A DNA stretch of 11,383 nucleotides, taken from the NCBI RefSeq assembly GCF_000161455.1, contig NZ_CM000745.1:5683317-5694699 (forward strand). Reading direction: 5' to 3'. Under the pieces are notes generated by a model. It did not search any database and was not told the DNA's origin. It saw only the letters and a program-made list of their open reading frames with translations. Shown piece after piece: positions 1 through 6,018 of this stretch. The DNA is from Bacillus pseudomycoides DSM 12442 (GTDB lineage: Bacteria; Bacillota; Bacilli; Bacillales; Bacillaceae_G). How positions within the stretch are numbered: the stretch's first letter is position 1; each line of letters begins with the position of its first letter. Position numbers and translations under genes: made by a program.

Positions 1-340
1 CTCTCTTTTGAAATCAATGGTTTAGATATTGTCCGTTATTTCTATAATTCTATTACATGTAACACCTCTATCACTGCTATAATCTTCTTTTCAATATAGA
101 AATATCTCTATTTCTATAATTAGATATTTCCCTATATCCCTATTTTTTATCACGAATATTGAAATAGAAATATAGGGGGGACTTTCTAAACATAACTGGA
201 GTAGGATTAGTGAAAGATTCTATTACATATAACACATATATCTACTTTACCTTCTTCACAATAGGGAGGTATCCCTATTTCTATATATCCTTGCTTTAGT
301 TATCATAAATATAGAAATAGAAAAAAAGAGAGATAGTATC
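1..340 (+). repeat. Two decayed parA leader units (L1, L2)
   Basis: This stretch holds two degenerate, head-to-tail copies of the leader that precedes parA. L1 (about 10-210) carries a TTACAT / TATAAT promoter-like pair (53-58, 78-83, 19-bp spacing) and a perfect palindrome at 95-118 (TATAGAAATA, 4-bp spacer, TATTTCTATA). It ends in a sequence resembling the parA RBS region (AACTGGAGTAGG, near 195) followed by GTG. L2 (about 211-330) begins straight after that start-like codon and keeps fragments of the same palindromes. No gene is visible here. I see the repeats directly; that they are former parA promoters or centromere sites is inferred from the intact copy at 1300-1470. Confidence 0.75.
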
Positions 341-360
341 CTAATGTTTAATCGATATTT

Positions 361-563
361 TGGCTAACCTTCGTACAAAGGAGGGGGAATCAAAATCTTT
401 TAGAGAACACCATCTGATTTATAATCAAATCCTAAAGCACCTGCTCTAATACAAAAGTGCCTATCTTCTCCCCAAAAAGAAAGATTTTTAATTGGGGAGA
501 AATTTTAACTCCAGCTTGTAAGGCCTTTCGATTAATAAGTGTGCAAGCGCCTAATCCTCCAAC
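361..563 (-). pseudogene. Relic of a glycosyltransferase gene, C-terminal part
   Basis: Read on the minus strand from about 563, one frame gives GGLGACTLINRKALQAGVKI. After a frameshift the next frame gives NLSFWGEDRHFCIRAGALGF, which soon meets a stop. The W-GED-HFCIRA block and the preceding GACTLI-R-AL-AGV block resemble, from memory, a family-2-like glycosyltransferase of Bacilli in which these segments are close together near the C-terminus. Only about 65 codons are recognisable, with no start and at least one frameshift, so it cannot make an enzyme. It interrupts the tandem series of parA leaders between L2 and L3, so it is either inserted debris or the remains of a former neighbour. 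A protein search would confirm the family. Confidence 0.55.
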
Positions 564-654
564 ATAAATGGTTAAACTGTCTTATAAACAATTAAACTTT
601 ATTTCAACTCTACACTATTAATGATCGTTGTTAATTATAGAATGAAAGACAACT

Positions 655-1115
655 AGTCCCTTTTGAAATCAATGCTTTAGGTATTATCCATTAATTCTAT
701 GCTCCTATTGCATGTACCACATATCATTGTTATAACCTTCTTTACAATATAGAAATATCCCCATTTCCATAATTAGATATTTCTATATATCCCTACTTTT
801 TATTATTAAACATACAGAAATGGGATATAGGGGAGTTTTTGAAAAGTAACTGGAGTGGTATAAATGGTTGTTTCTTTTACATGTTCCAAATATCAACGCT
901 ACAACCTTCTTTACAATGTAAAAATAGCGATATTGGAGGATCTTTTGAAAAAATAGCTGAGTAGTACAAATAGTTGTTTCTTTTGTGCGTACCAAATATT
1001 TCCGTATTACCTTCTTTATAATATAGAAATATCCCTATTTCTATAAGTGGATATTTCTATACACTCCTACCTTTGCTATCAAAAATATTGAAATAGGTCC
1101 TTACCTTCAAGTTAA
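655..1115 (+). repeat. Three more tandem parA leader units (L3-L5)
   Basis: L3 (about 655-863) opens with the long leader form (TTTTGAAATCAATG...), has a TATAAC -10-like box, a palindrome near 747-770 and an almost intact RBS/start (CTGGAGTGGTATAAATG, ending at 865). L4 (about 866-965) is shortened. L5 (about 966-1110) contains a perfect 24-bp palindrome at 1022-1045. Each unit runs directly into the next at the start-codon position. An open frame of 30 codons after the L3 start is only the translated next leader and is not taken as a gene. These units look like amplified promoter/operator copies of the downstream par operon. Confidence 0.75.
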
Positions 1116-1300
1116 GCCCATACAACATCGACTATAGGAAAGGTTGTTTCTTTTTTATAACACCCCAAACAAAAAGAATTGTACAGTTCACCTGAAGTTG
1201 TCAATTCTCTTATTTTGAGATATTTGCTTCTTTTAACTTGATGGGCATGAAATAAAGGGATATAAAGACTTTTTCAAATAATAAATGGAGCGGTATAAAT
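1116..1300. other. Gap between leader units, no gene
   Basis: No coding region is visible. An imperfect inverted repeat (1175-1185 against 1199-1208, AGAATTG-type arms) lies here with no clear T-tract. From about 1248 the sequence is again leader-like (GGGATATAAAGACTTTTTCAAATAATAAATGGAG split around the RBS), ending in an RBS and ATG at 1299. That is the tail of a further truncated leader unit, fused to the start of the functional leader. Confidence 0.5.
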
Positions 1301-1311
1301 GACAGATTCTA

Positions 1312-1340
1312 TTGCATGTACCACATATCACTGCTATAAT
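1312..1340 (+). promoter_or_regulatory. Predicted parAB promoter
   Basis: TTGCAT (1312-1317), 17 bp, then TATAAT (1335-1340). The same arrangement with TTACAT-17-TATAAT recurs in the decayed leader at 7925-7953, so the spacing is conserved among copies. Transcription would begin close to the first operator-like palindrome, which fits autorepression by ParB. Promoter use is inferred. Confidence 0.55.
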
Positions 1341-1349
1341 CTTCTATAT

Positions 1350-1469
1350 AACATAGGGAAATATCCCTATTTCTATAAATAGATACTTCCCTATTTCTAT
1401 AATTCTTTTACTAAAATATAGAAATAGGGATATATGTGGGTTTTTCAAATAATAAATGGAGTGGTATAA
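1350..1469 (+). promoter_or_regulatory. parA operator / candidate centromere and RBS
   Basis: Clustered copies of the half-site GAAATA with CCCTAT or its complement lie between the -10 box and parA: around 1354-1376, 1384-1400 and 1416-1431. In the best copies elsewhere they form a palindrome TATAGAAATA-N4-TATTTCTATA. The parA RBS is GGAG at 1458-1461, 8 nt before the ATG. In type Ib partition systems the small ParB binds sites upstream of parA, both to repress the operon and to form the partition complex. Assigning that double role here is inference from family knowledge. Confidence 0.5.
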
Positions 1470-2291
1470 ATGGCTATTACAATTACTGTTGGGAATTACA
1501 AAGGGGGCGTTGGTAAAACCACTAATGCTGTATTAAACTCTTATGAATTCGCAAAAAAGAGGAAACGAACTTTACTCGTTGACCTTGATCCGCAGAGTAA
1601 TGCAACAAAATCTCTAATGTTAACAAAATCTATCCTTAATCCTGATGAAAAGGTAACTTTAAATAAAACATTAATGAAAGGAATTCAAGATGGGAATTTA
1701 GATGGATTAGAAATTGAAATAATGGAAAATTTATATTTAATTCCTTCTTATGTTGATTTTCAAGATTTCGCAAAATTTCTATATAAATCTTGTTCTTCGG
1801 AAGCAGAAGAAGATTTCTACTTTAAGGGATTACTTGAGAAAATAAAACATAAATACGATTACATATTTATCGATGTTCCACCTATGTCAATTGAAGTCAC
1901 AAAAAATGCAGTTGTAGCTTCTGATTATGTTCTTATAACTCTACAAACACAAGAACGTTCTCTTACAGGTGCAGAAAACTACATTAACCAACTAATAAAA
2001 TTAAAAGAGCAATATGATCTTGATATTGAAGTTGTAGGTATTCTTCCAGTGCTATTAAAAAATAATGGTAAAGTGGATGAATACATTATGGAAAATGCTC
2101 GTGAAATTTTTGGTGAAGAAAACCTATTTAAAAATATCGTTCCACAGATGGAACGTATTAAAAGGTTTGATGTAAACGGTATTACTGAAAATGATAGACA
2201 TGATTTAAATGTAATAGAACTATACGAAAAGATTAGTGATGAATTATTGTCTCGTATCAATATTTTTGAAAGTTTGAAGGTTGGTGTATAA
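1470..2291 (+). CDS. parA: ParA-family partition ATPase (type Ib)
   Basis: This is a 273-aa member of the ParA/MinD P-loop ATPases, which bind nucleoid DNA in the ATP form and move plasmid copies apart together with a ParB-type centromere-binding partner. Visible motifs are a deviant Walker A (KGGVGKTT, residues 11-18, with signature lysine 11 and K16), Walker A' (VDLDPQSN, 37-44) and Walker B (YIFIDVPP, 131-138, D135). The Walker A box starts near residue 11, so the N-terminal helix-turn-helix of type Ia ParA is absent; this is the short type Ib form. The ATG at 1470 has GGAG 8 nt upstream and fits the family N-terminus. The gene is followed after one base by parB, forming an operon. It is the only intact parA in the window, although leader copies occur repeatedly. 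Other Mrp/MinD-type ATPases are less likely given the neighbour. Confidence 0.93.
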   Translation: MAITITVGNYKGGVGKTTNAVLNSYEFAKKRKRTLLVDLDPQSNATKSLMLTKSILNPDEKVTLNKTLMKGIQDGNLDGLEIEIMENLYLIPSYVDFQDFAKFLYKSCSSEAEEDFYFKGLLEKIKHKYDYIFIDVPPMSIEVTKNAVVASDYVLITLQTQERSLTGAENYINQLIKLKEQYDLDIEVVGILPVLLKNNGKVDEYIMENAREIFGEENLFKNIVPQMERIKRFDVNGITENDRHDLNVIELYEKISDELLSRINIFESLKVGV

Positions 2292-2292
2292 C

Positions 2293-2580
2293 ATGGCAAA
2301 AACTCCTGGATTATTAGTCAGAAAAAAGAGCAATTTTAATCCAACAGATCCTTATATCCCAAACGAGGATTCAGTTGTAACACCGGAGAAAAAGAAATTT
2401 AAAAACCAACAGGGCAGTATTAAAATTTCTAGTCAATCTAAGGAAGAGCTTGGAGCACTAATGAAACTCACTAATAAAAAATATGCTCATGAAATAATTG
2501 ATTTACTTATACATCATTATGTAGAAAATCAATTAACTCCTGAACAGAAAAAGAAATTTAAATTATTAACAGAGATCTAG
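2293..2580 (+). CDS. Small ParB-like centromere-binding protein
   Basis: The protein has 95 aa from the ATG at 2293. A TTG 12 bp upstream in frame is possible, but GAAGG at 2276-2280 suits the ATG better. The first 40 residues are polar, basic and probably flexible (MAKTPGLLVRKK...). A likely ribbon-helix-helix fold follows: strand GSIKIS (41-46), helix about 49-60, helix about 64-79 (YAHEIIDLLIHHYVE), then a charged tail. Position one base after parA, small size and this layout match type Ib ParB adaptor/repressors, which bind the operator-centromere and stimulate ParA. The exact family is not recognised. It contains a 17-bp direct repeat (2387-2403 and 2546-2562), the same pair of positions at which a decayed copy near 8100 is deleted. 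Related relics occur at 3787-4023 and 8029-8124. Confidence 0.8.
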   Translation: MAKTPGLLVRKKSNFNPTDPYIPNEDSVVTPEKKKFKNQQGSIKISSQSKEELGALMKLTNKKYAHEIIDLLIHHYVENQLTPEQKKKFKLLTEI

Positions 2581-2626
2581 AAATATAGAAATATCCCTAT
2601 TAAGAAATAGGGATATTTCTATATTT
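2581..2626 (+). terminator. par operon hairpin built from the operator motif
   Basis: A perfect 21-bp stem (2581-2601 with 2606-2626) and 4-nt loop start on the base after the parB stop codon. The arms contain GAAATATCCCTATT, the same word as the leader palindromes, so the hairpin may act as a terminator, as an additional ParB site, or both. The U-tract is weak (TTTCTATATTTT). Matching hairpins follow the two parB relics (4018-4059, 8126-8167). Confidence 0.6.
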
Positions 2627-2647
2627 TCGTAGTTTAAAAAAATACCG

Positions 2648-2716
2648 TCACCAGAACTTCCACCTCGACTTTTTCTTCTCTTTTGCCGCTGCAGCTTCCT
2701 CATGATATTCCTTATG
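2648..2716 (-). pseudogene. C-terminal relic of a small coiled-coil protein
   Basis: On the minus strand this reads HKEYHEEAAAAKEKKK then SRWKFW and a stop. It is the tail of the protein whose fuller relics lie at 4083-4312, 3451-3646 and 7670-7864. Only about 22 codons remain; the sequence upstream is unrelated. The family is not recognised. The very basic, Lys/Glu-rich end with a WKFW tail suggests a helical protein. Confidence 0.6.
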
Positions 2717-2757
2717 TAAAGTGATAATAAAGTTATTTAATTTCGATATAAAAATAT

Positions 2758-2793
2758 AAGAGCCTTGCTACATTTTTTTGTCGTAAAGCTCTT
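2758..2793 (-). terminator. Possible terminator of the 121-aa gene
   Basis: On the minus strand AAGAGC...GCTCTT arms (14-nt arms, 11 of 14 paired) with an A-rich loop are followed by TATATTTTTAT. It lies about 60 bp beyond the stop codon of the gene at 2852-3217. Stem mismatches make it moderate at best. Confidence 0.4.
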
Positions 2794-2821
2794 TAAAGTT
2801 GTTTAATTCTTATGGAACTAA
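2794..2821 (+). repeat. Left 28-bp inverted repeat flanking the 121-aa gene
   Basis: TAAAGTTGTTTAATTCTTAT followed by GGAACTAA. Its reverse complement is found at 3396-3423 with 26 of 28 positions identical by eye. The pair encloses the 121-aa gene. The right arm is also part of the repeated par module (compare about 7628-7655), so the left arm may be an inverted copy of module sequence. Confidence 0.75.
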
Positions 2822-2851
2822 AGCACTCGTTACTCTATTTAGTTAAATAAG

Positions 2852-3217
2852 TTATTTATTAGGAAAATTGTCAATCACTTGGATAGCTAGTTTCAACGCT
2901 TTTATTCTCCTTTCTAAAAGCGTTCTTTGGGGACTACCAGCCTTTGACTTATCATAAATGTTATCAATTGATGGAAGCAAACCAGTAAGAACATTGCGAG
3001 CTTCTGCTAATTCTTCCTGGGTGTAATGATGGGGCCTTTGATTCCAAACGTTTTCTAGCATTGCTAAGCCGATGCAAACAGCTTTGAGTCGTTTCTTTAC
3101 TAAGGTAGTATTTGTGCCTTTCTGAGTCATCTGTGACAAGGCATTTTCGAGTTTACTGATTGTCGATTGTAAAGATTTTATTGCTACCAATTTATCTACA
3201 TTTGATACGTTTTCCAT
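2852..3217 (-). CDS. Unrecognised 121-aa helical protein
   Basis: I do not recognise this protein. It is 121 aa, predicted largely helical and soluble, with no signal peptide or membrane segment. Two internal segments resemble each other: LVKKRLKAVCIGLAMLENVW (about 39-58) and LLERRIKALKLAIQVIDN (about 100-117), with shared R-KAL-----I/L pattern, hinting at a duplicated helix. Residues 6-30 form a likely coiled coil (VDKLVAIKSLQSTISKLENA). The ATG at 3217 has GAAGGGA about 11 nt upstream. The sequence looks less AT-rich than the surrounding repeats, suggesting a different origin, and the gene stands alone between two 28-bp inverted repeats. An inverted repeat at 3321-3339 upstream could be an operator. 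It could be a small DNA-binding or plasmid-maintenance protein, but nothing in the sequence proves a function. Confidence 0.75.
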   Translation of the reverse strand: MENVSNVDKLVAIKSLQSTISKLENALSQMTQKGTNTTLVKKRLKAVCIGLAMLENVWNQRPHHYTQEELAEARNVLTGLLPSIDNIYDKSKAGSPQRTLLERRIKALKLAIQVIDNFPNK

Positions 3218-3320
3218 GTTAGTACTGTCCCTTCTTCGTTTCTGAATTATTTTGCCTGATACTTGATAAAATCGTTAAGAACCTGATTTCACTCGCAATA
3301 TTTTACCATAACTAACTCTC

Positions 3321-3339
3321 TTTGAGAGGGATTCTCAAA
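3321..3339 (-). promoter_or_regulatory. Inverted repeat upstream of the 121-aa gene
   Basis: TTTGAGA, 5-bp spacer, TCTCAAA: a perfect 7-bp dyad about 100 bp upstream of the start codon. Just downstream on the minus strand lies an extended -10-like TGGTAAAAT. It could be an operator, or a short stem; no regulator is identified. Confidence 0.35.
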
Positions 3340-3395
3340 AATCCGCCCCAATTGTTGAACACAAGTTAACTAACACTCTTCAACTAACCTGGCTG

Positions 3396-3423
3396 TTAGT
3401 CCAATAAGAATTAAACAACTTTA
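3396..3423 (-). repeat. Right 28-bp inverted repeat flanking the 121-aa gene
   Basis: This is the reverse-complement partner of 2794-2821 (26 of 28 identical). It lies inside the border of par module copy II and has a direct, slightly shorter counterpart at about 7628-7655 in copy IV. Confidence 0.75.
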
Positions 3424-3450
3424 TTATTTTTCAAACGACTTTATTGTAAA

Positions 3451-3646
3451 TTAAACAGCTTTTTTGTCACTTAACACTTTAATCAATCGTTTTGTCTCTA
3501 AAGCTAACTGTTTAATATTTTCCTTGTACTTGGCTACAATAACACTACGCCACTAATCAGTAGTAACATCCCATTATTTTTGTGCTAGTAGCGCTATTCT
3601 TTTTATCTCTTCAAGATCAGGAGTATCCTTTTAGTTTCATTTTCAT
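3451..3646 (-). pseudogene. Relic of the small coiled-coil gene (copy II)
   Basis: It starts MKMKLK on the minus strand. After a frameshift it reads DLEEIKRIALLAQK, a stop, WDVTTD, a TAG stop, then WRSVIVAKYKENIKQLALET and a divergent end LSDKKAV-stop. The frameshift and two internal stops rule out a working product. The TAG after VTTD/TTN is shared with the copies at 4083-4312 and 7670-7864, so the ancestor was probably already broken. The protein would have been about 70 aa, mostly helical; family not recognised. Confidence 0.6.
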
Positions 3647-3786
3647 TGTAGTCAATCTCTTTTGACATCGATGGTTTAGGCATTATCCGTTAATTCTATT
3701 ACATCTACCACATATCATCGCTGTGTTCTTTTCCCGCACCATATAAATATCCCTATTTCTATATATCCCTACTTTTTTTTATCAAA

Positions 3787-4023
3787 AATAGCGAAGATAC
3801 TCCTGTTTCTTCACCTAAAAATGAGTAAGAGGAAAAGGAATTTAAAAACCAACAGAGCAGTATTAAAATCTCTAGCCAATCTCATGAAGAGCTTGGAGCA
3901 CTAATGAAGCTCACTAATCAGAAATATGCTCATGAAATAATAGATTTACTTATACATCATTATGTAGAAAATCAATTAACTCCCGAACAGAAAAGTAAAT
4001 TTAAATTATTAAAAGAGATATAG
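3787..4023 (+). pseudogene. 5'-truncated parB relic (copy II)
   Basis: The frame reads NSEDTPVSSPKNE, a TAA stop at 3826-3828, then EEKEFKNQQSSIKISSQSHE and onwards to the normal parB end (...KSKFKLLKEI-stop). The ribbon-helix-helix half is nearly identical to that of the intact ParB, but there is no start codon, parA is gone and the first third comes from a different parB allele. No convincing RBS lies before an internal ATG. It is probably non-functional; a cryptic product of the C-terminal half cannot be excluded. Confidence 0.75.
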
Positions 4024-4059
4024 AAATATCCCTACATAGAAATAGGGATATTTCTATAT
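4018..4059 (+). terminator. Operator-motif hairpin after the parB relic
   Basis: A 17-bp perfect stem (4018-4034 with 4043-4059), loop CATAGAAA, then TTTTTG. It is equivalent to the hairpin after the intact parB and overlaps the relic's stop codon. Confidence 0.6.
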
Positions 4060-4082
4060 TTTTGTGGTTAAAAAAAATATCG

Positions 4083-4312
4083 TCACCAGAACTTCCTCCA
4101 CGACTTTTTCTTTTCTCTCTCCGCTGCAACTTCCTCATGATATTCCTTCATCAATCGTTTTATCTCTAAAGCTAACTGTTTAATATTTTCCTTGTACTTC
4201 GTTAGCTACAATAACACTGGGCCACTAATCAGTATTAACCCCTCCATTGTTTCTAAGCCAGTAGCGCCATTCTTTTTATCTCTTCAAAATCTGGATTATC
4301 CTTTATTTTCAT
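4083..4312 (-). pseudogene. Most complete relic of the coiled-coil gene (copy III)
   Basis: On the minus strand it begins MKIKDNPDFEEIKRMALLA, then has several stops (after LLA and around TTD), and continues YKENIKQLALEIKRLMKEYH to a tail SWRKFW-stop. Combining copies, the ancestral protein was roughly 70 aa: an N-terminal PDFEEI-RMALLAQK-W segment, a WRSVIVAKYKENIKQLA helix and a strongly charged coiled-coil tail. The family is not recognised. It always lies just upstream of, and divergent from, the parA leader, so it was a regular part of the par module. Confidence 0.6.
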
Positions 4313-4317
4313 TTTAG

Positions 4318-4482
4318 TTAATCGCCTTTGACATCAATGGTTTAGGCATTATTCGTTAATTCTATTATATCTACCACATATCATCGCCGTGCTCTTTTCC
4401 TATGATATAAAAATATCCCTATTTCCATAAGTGGATATTTCTATATATCCCTACTTTTTTTATCAAAAATAGCGAAGATACT
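4318..4482 (+). repeat. parA leader and parB stub (copy III, truncated)
   Basis: The leader opens with TTTGACATCAATGGTTTAGG and has the CCCTATTTCCATAAGTGG and TATATATCCCTAC elements. It ends in the same leader-to-parB junction as copy II, then breaks off after GCGAAGATACT. From 4483 the sequence is unrelated, so this is the left edge of the inserted 3.1-kb cargo block. Confidence 0.7.
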
Positions 4483-4621
4483 GTTGGTTTGTAATAAAGT
4501 TTGATCAAAATGCTTAGGTTGTTTGTTGCTAGTGAATAATTTTTTATAAAAAAGTTTAATCATTTTCTATCTGTGTTTGCTCCACAATCGTGCCCTTTAA
4601 TGAAATAACTAGAAGATTCAG
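4483..4621. other. Left flank of the cargo block, no gene
   Basis: No coding region is visible. Words here (AATAAAGTTTGATCAAAATG; TTTTATAAAAAAGTTTAATC) recur near 6672-6695 and 6790-6812, so the two ends of the cargo block are related. It also contains GCCCTTTAATGAAATAACTA at 4592-4611, repeated exactly at 5257-5276. Confidence 0.6.
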
Positions 4622-5092
4622 TCAACTATTTGATGGCCATGACCCCTGCATTTTCCTTAATTGAATAATTTGGCCTGTATGATAAGCATCATGAAGCATG
4701 ATGTCCTGTAATTTCTCCTCAAGTGAATTTTGCTCAAGCTCTTTTTCGGAAATTGCACTCAATGCCTGTCTTAAATTACGTTGAGCATTTTCAGAACGTT
4801 CAACGACTTTCTTCCATTCCTTATCATCATTAGATTGATTGGTAAGATAAAAGGTTTCATCACCGTCGAGATTATGTGTCCATTCACGGCCTTCCAAGTT
4901 TGCAGCAAGTCTCTCTTTATAATAAATGAGATGATTAACGTTTTCCCAAATGGTATTAGTTGCCTCTTCAGATGGTTTCCAGATAGCCTGTTCGGCTGTA
5001 AGTCCTTCTATAGCATGTTTAAACGGTGCATACCAACTCTCTTTATCGAATGTTGAATCTAGTACGTTTAAAAGCAAGTCAATTCGTTTCAA
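4622..5092 (-). CDS. DinB-family four-helix protein (1)
   Basis: This 156-aa protein belongs to the DinB/YfiT-like superfamily, four-helix-bundle proteins that usually hold a metal ion with three histidines and include bacillithiol-dependent transferases. The likely ligands are visible: H54 in VNHLIYYKERL, and H134 and H138 in LHDAYHTGQI. The family block LTAEQAIWKP...TIWENVNH is clear at 31-54. Length is normal. The start is a TTG at 5092, supported by a strong GGGGGGAG about 6-7 nt upstream; no better ATG matches the family N-terminus. It is transcribed alone, away from a second DinB gene at 6019-6510, with a broken transposase between. The enzyme activity of this member is unknown; detoxification or thiol transfer is only a family-level suggestion. 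Confidence 0.88.
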   Translation of the reverse strand: MKRIDLLLNVLDSTFDKESWYAPFKHAIEGLTAEQAIWKPSEEATNTIWENVNHLIYYKERLAANLEGREWTHNLDGDETFYLTNQSNDDKEWKKVVERSENAQRNLRQALSAISEKELEQNSLEEKLQDIMLHDAYHTGQIIQLRKMQGSWPSNS

Positions 5093-5256
5093 AGTAATCT
5101 CCCCCCTAAATAGTTAAAGATTCAAAAAAATCCTTATAACTCTATCGAGATTCTACATTTTTAAGTAAACTTCCTGCTTTTTAACTACCCTGCTAATCTT
5201 ATTCCACAAACTGGCCCTTTTCATGAAGAAAGACGCTCTCCTTATTTCAGAAAAGC

Positions 5257-5276
5257 GCCCTTTAATGAAATAACTA
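5257..5276 (+). repeat. 20-bp direct repeat (copy of 4592-4611)
   Basis: GCCCTTTAATGAAATAACTA occurs identically at 4592-4611 and here, bracketing the first DinB gene. A near-inverted form is at 6530-6549 (AGTTATTTCATTATAGG), and shorter relatives occur at 6550-6564 and 6826-6841. It lies exactly at the truncated 5' end of the transposase. Confidence 0.65.
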
Positions 5277-5902
5277 CACCACTTGATTTTGCATTGAAAC
5301 AGATGGATTTTGAACTTTTCGAAGACATAGTAGAAATGGATGAAACCTATTTCCTCTATTCCGAGAAAAGAAAACGGAATATCCAAGGTCGAAAACCAAG
5401 GTTATGCGGTGGTAATTCAAAGTTTAGAGGAATAAGTAGGGACCAAGTATGCGTTCTTGTAGCCAGAGACCGCCAAAAGAGAACGTTTTCCAAAACAATA
5501 GGAAAAGGGCGTATTATAACAAAGAGTTTGGACGAAGCGTTAGGTTCCAAACTATCAATACAAAATGTTCTGTGTACGGATGCTTGGCGGGTGTTTATGA
5601 CTTATGCCAAAGAAAAAGGAATTGAGCATCATCGCTTGAAAGCAAATGGAAGGGAGCGATTTAAAGGGATTTATTACATCCAGAATGTAAATAGTTATCA
5701 CAGCCGTTTAAAGAGCTGGATGAAGCGTTTTAATAGTGTAGCGACTAAATATCTAGACCATTATTTGAGCTGGTTCCAATTCTTAGACACCATCAAACAT
5801 ATAAAAGATAACTTTACGATAACCAAAATGTTTTTAGACAGTTGTTCTTTCTCAGTTAACACAACTTATGATAAACTAAAGTTATTAGAATTTTACGAAT
5901 AA
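5277..5902 (+). pseudogene. 5'-truncated IS1595-family transposase
   Basis: The readable frame includes a 202-aa stretch from the TTG at 5294. It shows the ISXO2-like DDE domain of IS1595-family transposases: first Asp in IVEMDETYFLYSEK (D16), second Asp in VLCTDAWRVF (D96), and IQNVNSYHSRLK (N133/H136/K140) where the family places its last catalytic motif. It continues to a normal-looking C-terminus (ATKYLDHYLSWFQFL). Full members are roughly 300 aa or more and start with a zinc-ribbon and helical region; that part is missing. The sequence before TPLDFALKQMD is a non-coding repeat found elsewhere in this block (20-bp repeat at 5257-5276), so it is a remnant. No terminal inverted repeats were found. 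It separates two diverging DinB genes and marks past transposition in the cargo block. Confidence 0.8.
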
Positions 5903-6018
5903 TAGAACGTTCATTGTTCCGTTAAAGGACCAGTTTAATAGCTATCTACAACACGCCACAAATGGATTTTGACCAAAGGGATTATCTATTAAAGGGATTA
6001 AATTGGAGGGAATAGAAA

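Larger units (their letters stand above)
3347..4060 (+). repeat. Decayed par module, copy II
   Basis: This is a module also seen at 7586-8167. In order it has a conserved border (CCCAATTGTTGAACAC), a minus-strand tail reading IGLTARLVEEC-stop (3370-3405), the coiled-coil relic (minus, 3451-3646), the parA leader with TATATATCCCTAC elements (about 3655-3790), a parB relic and the operator-type hairpin. The whole parA gene and the start of parB are missing. The leader is joined to mid-parB at about 3790, at the same junction as copies III and IV, so the deletion predates the duplication. Confidence 0.75.

Noticed and set aside
783..995. 70-aa minus-strand reading frame
   Set aside because: It lies wholly in tandem parA leader units; its internal similarity comes from the DNA repeat, and no RBS is seen.
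1979..2299. 106-aa minus-strand reading frame
   Set aside because: Antisense shadow of parA, which has clear ATPase motifs.
4781..5056. 91-aa plus-strand reading frame
   Set aside because: Antisense to the first DinB gene, which has the histidine triad and a strong RBS.
5153..5550. Two minus-strand frames over the transposase
   Set aside because: Shadows of the IS1595-type coding frame; no motifs.
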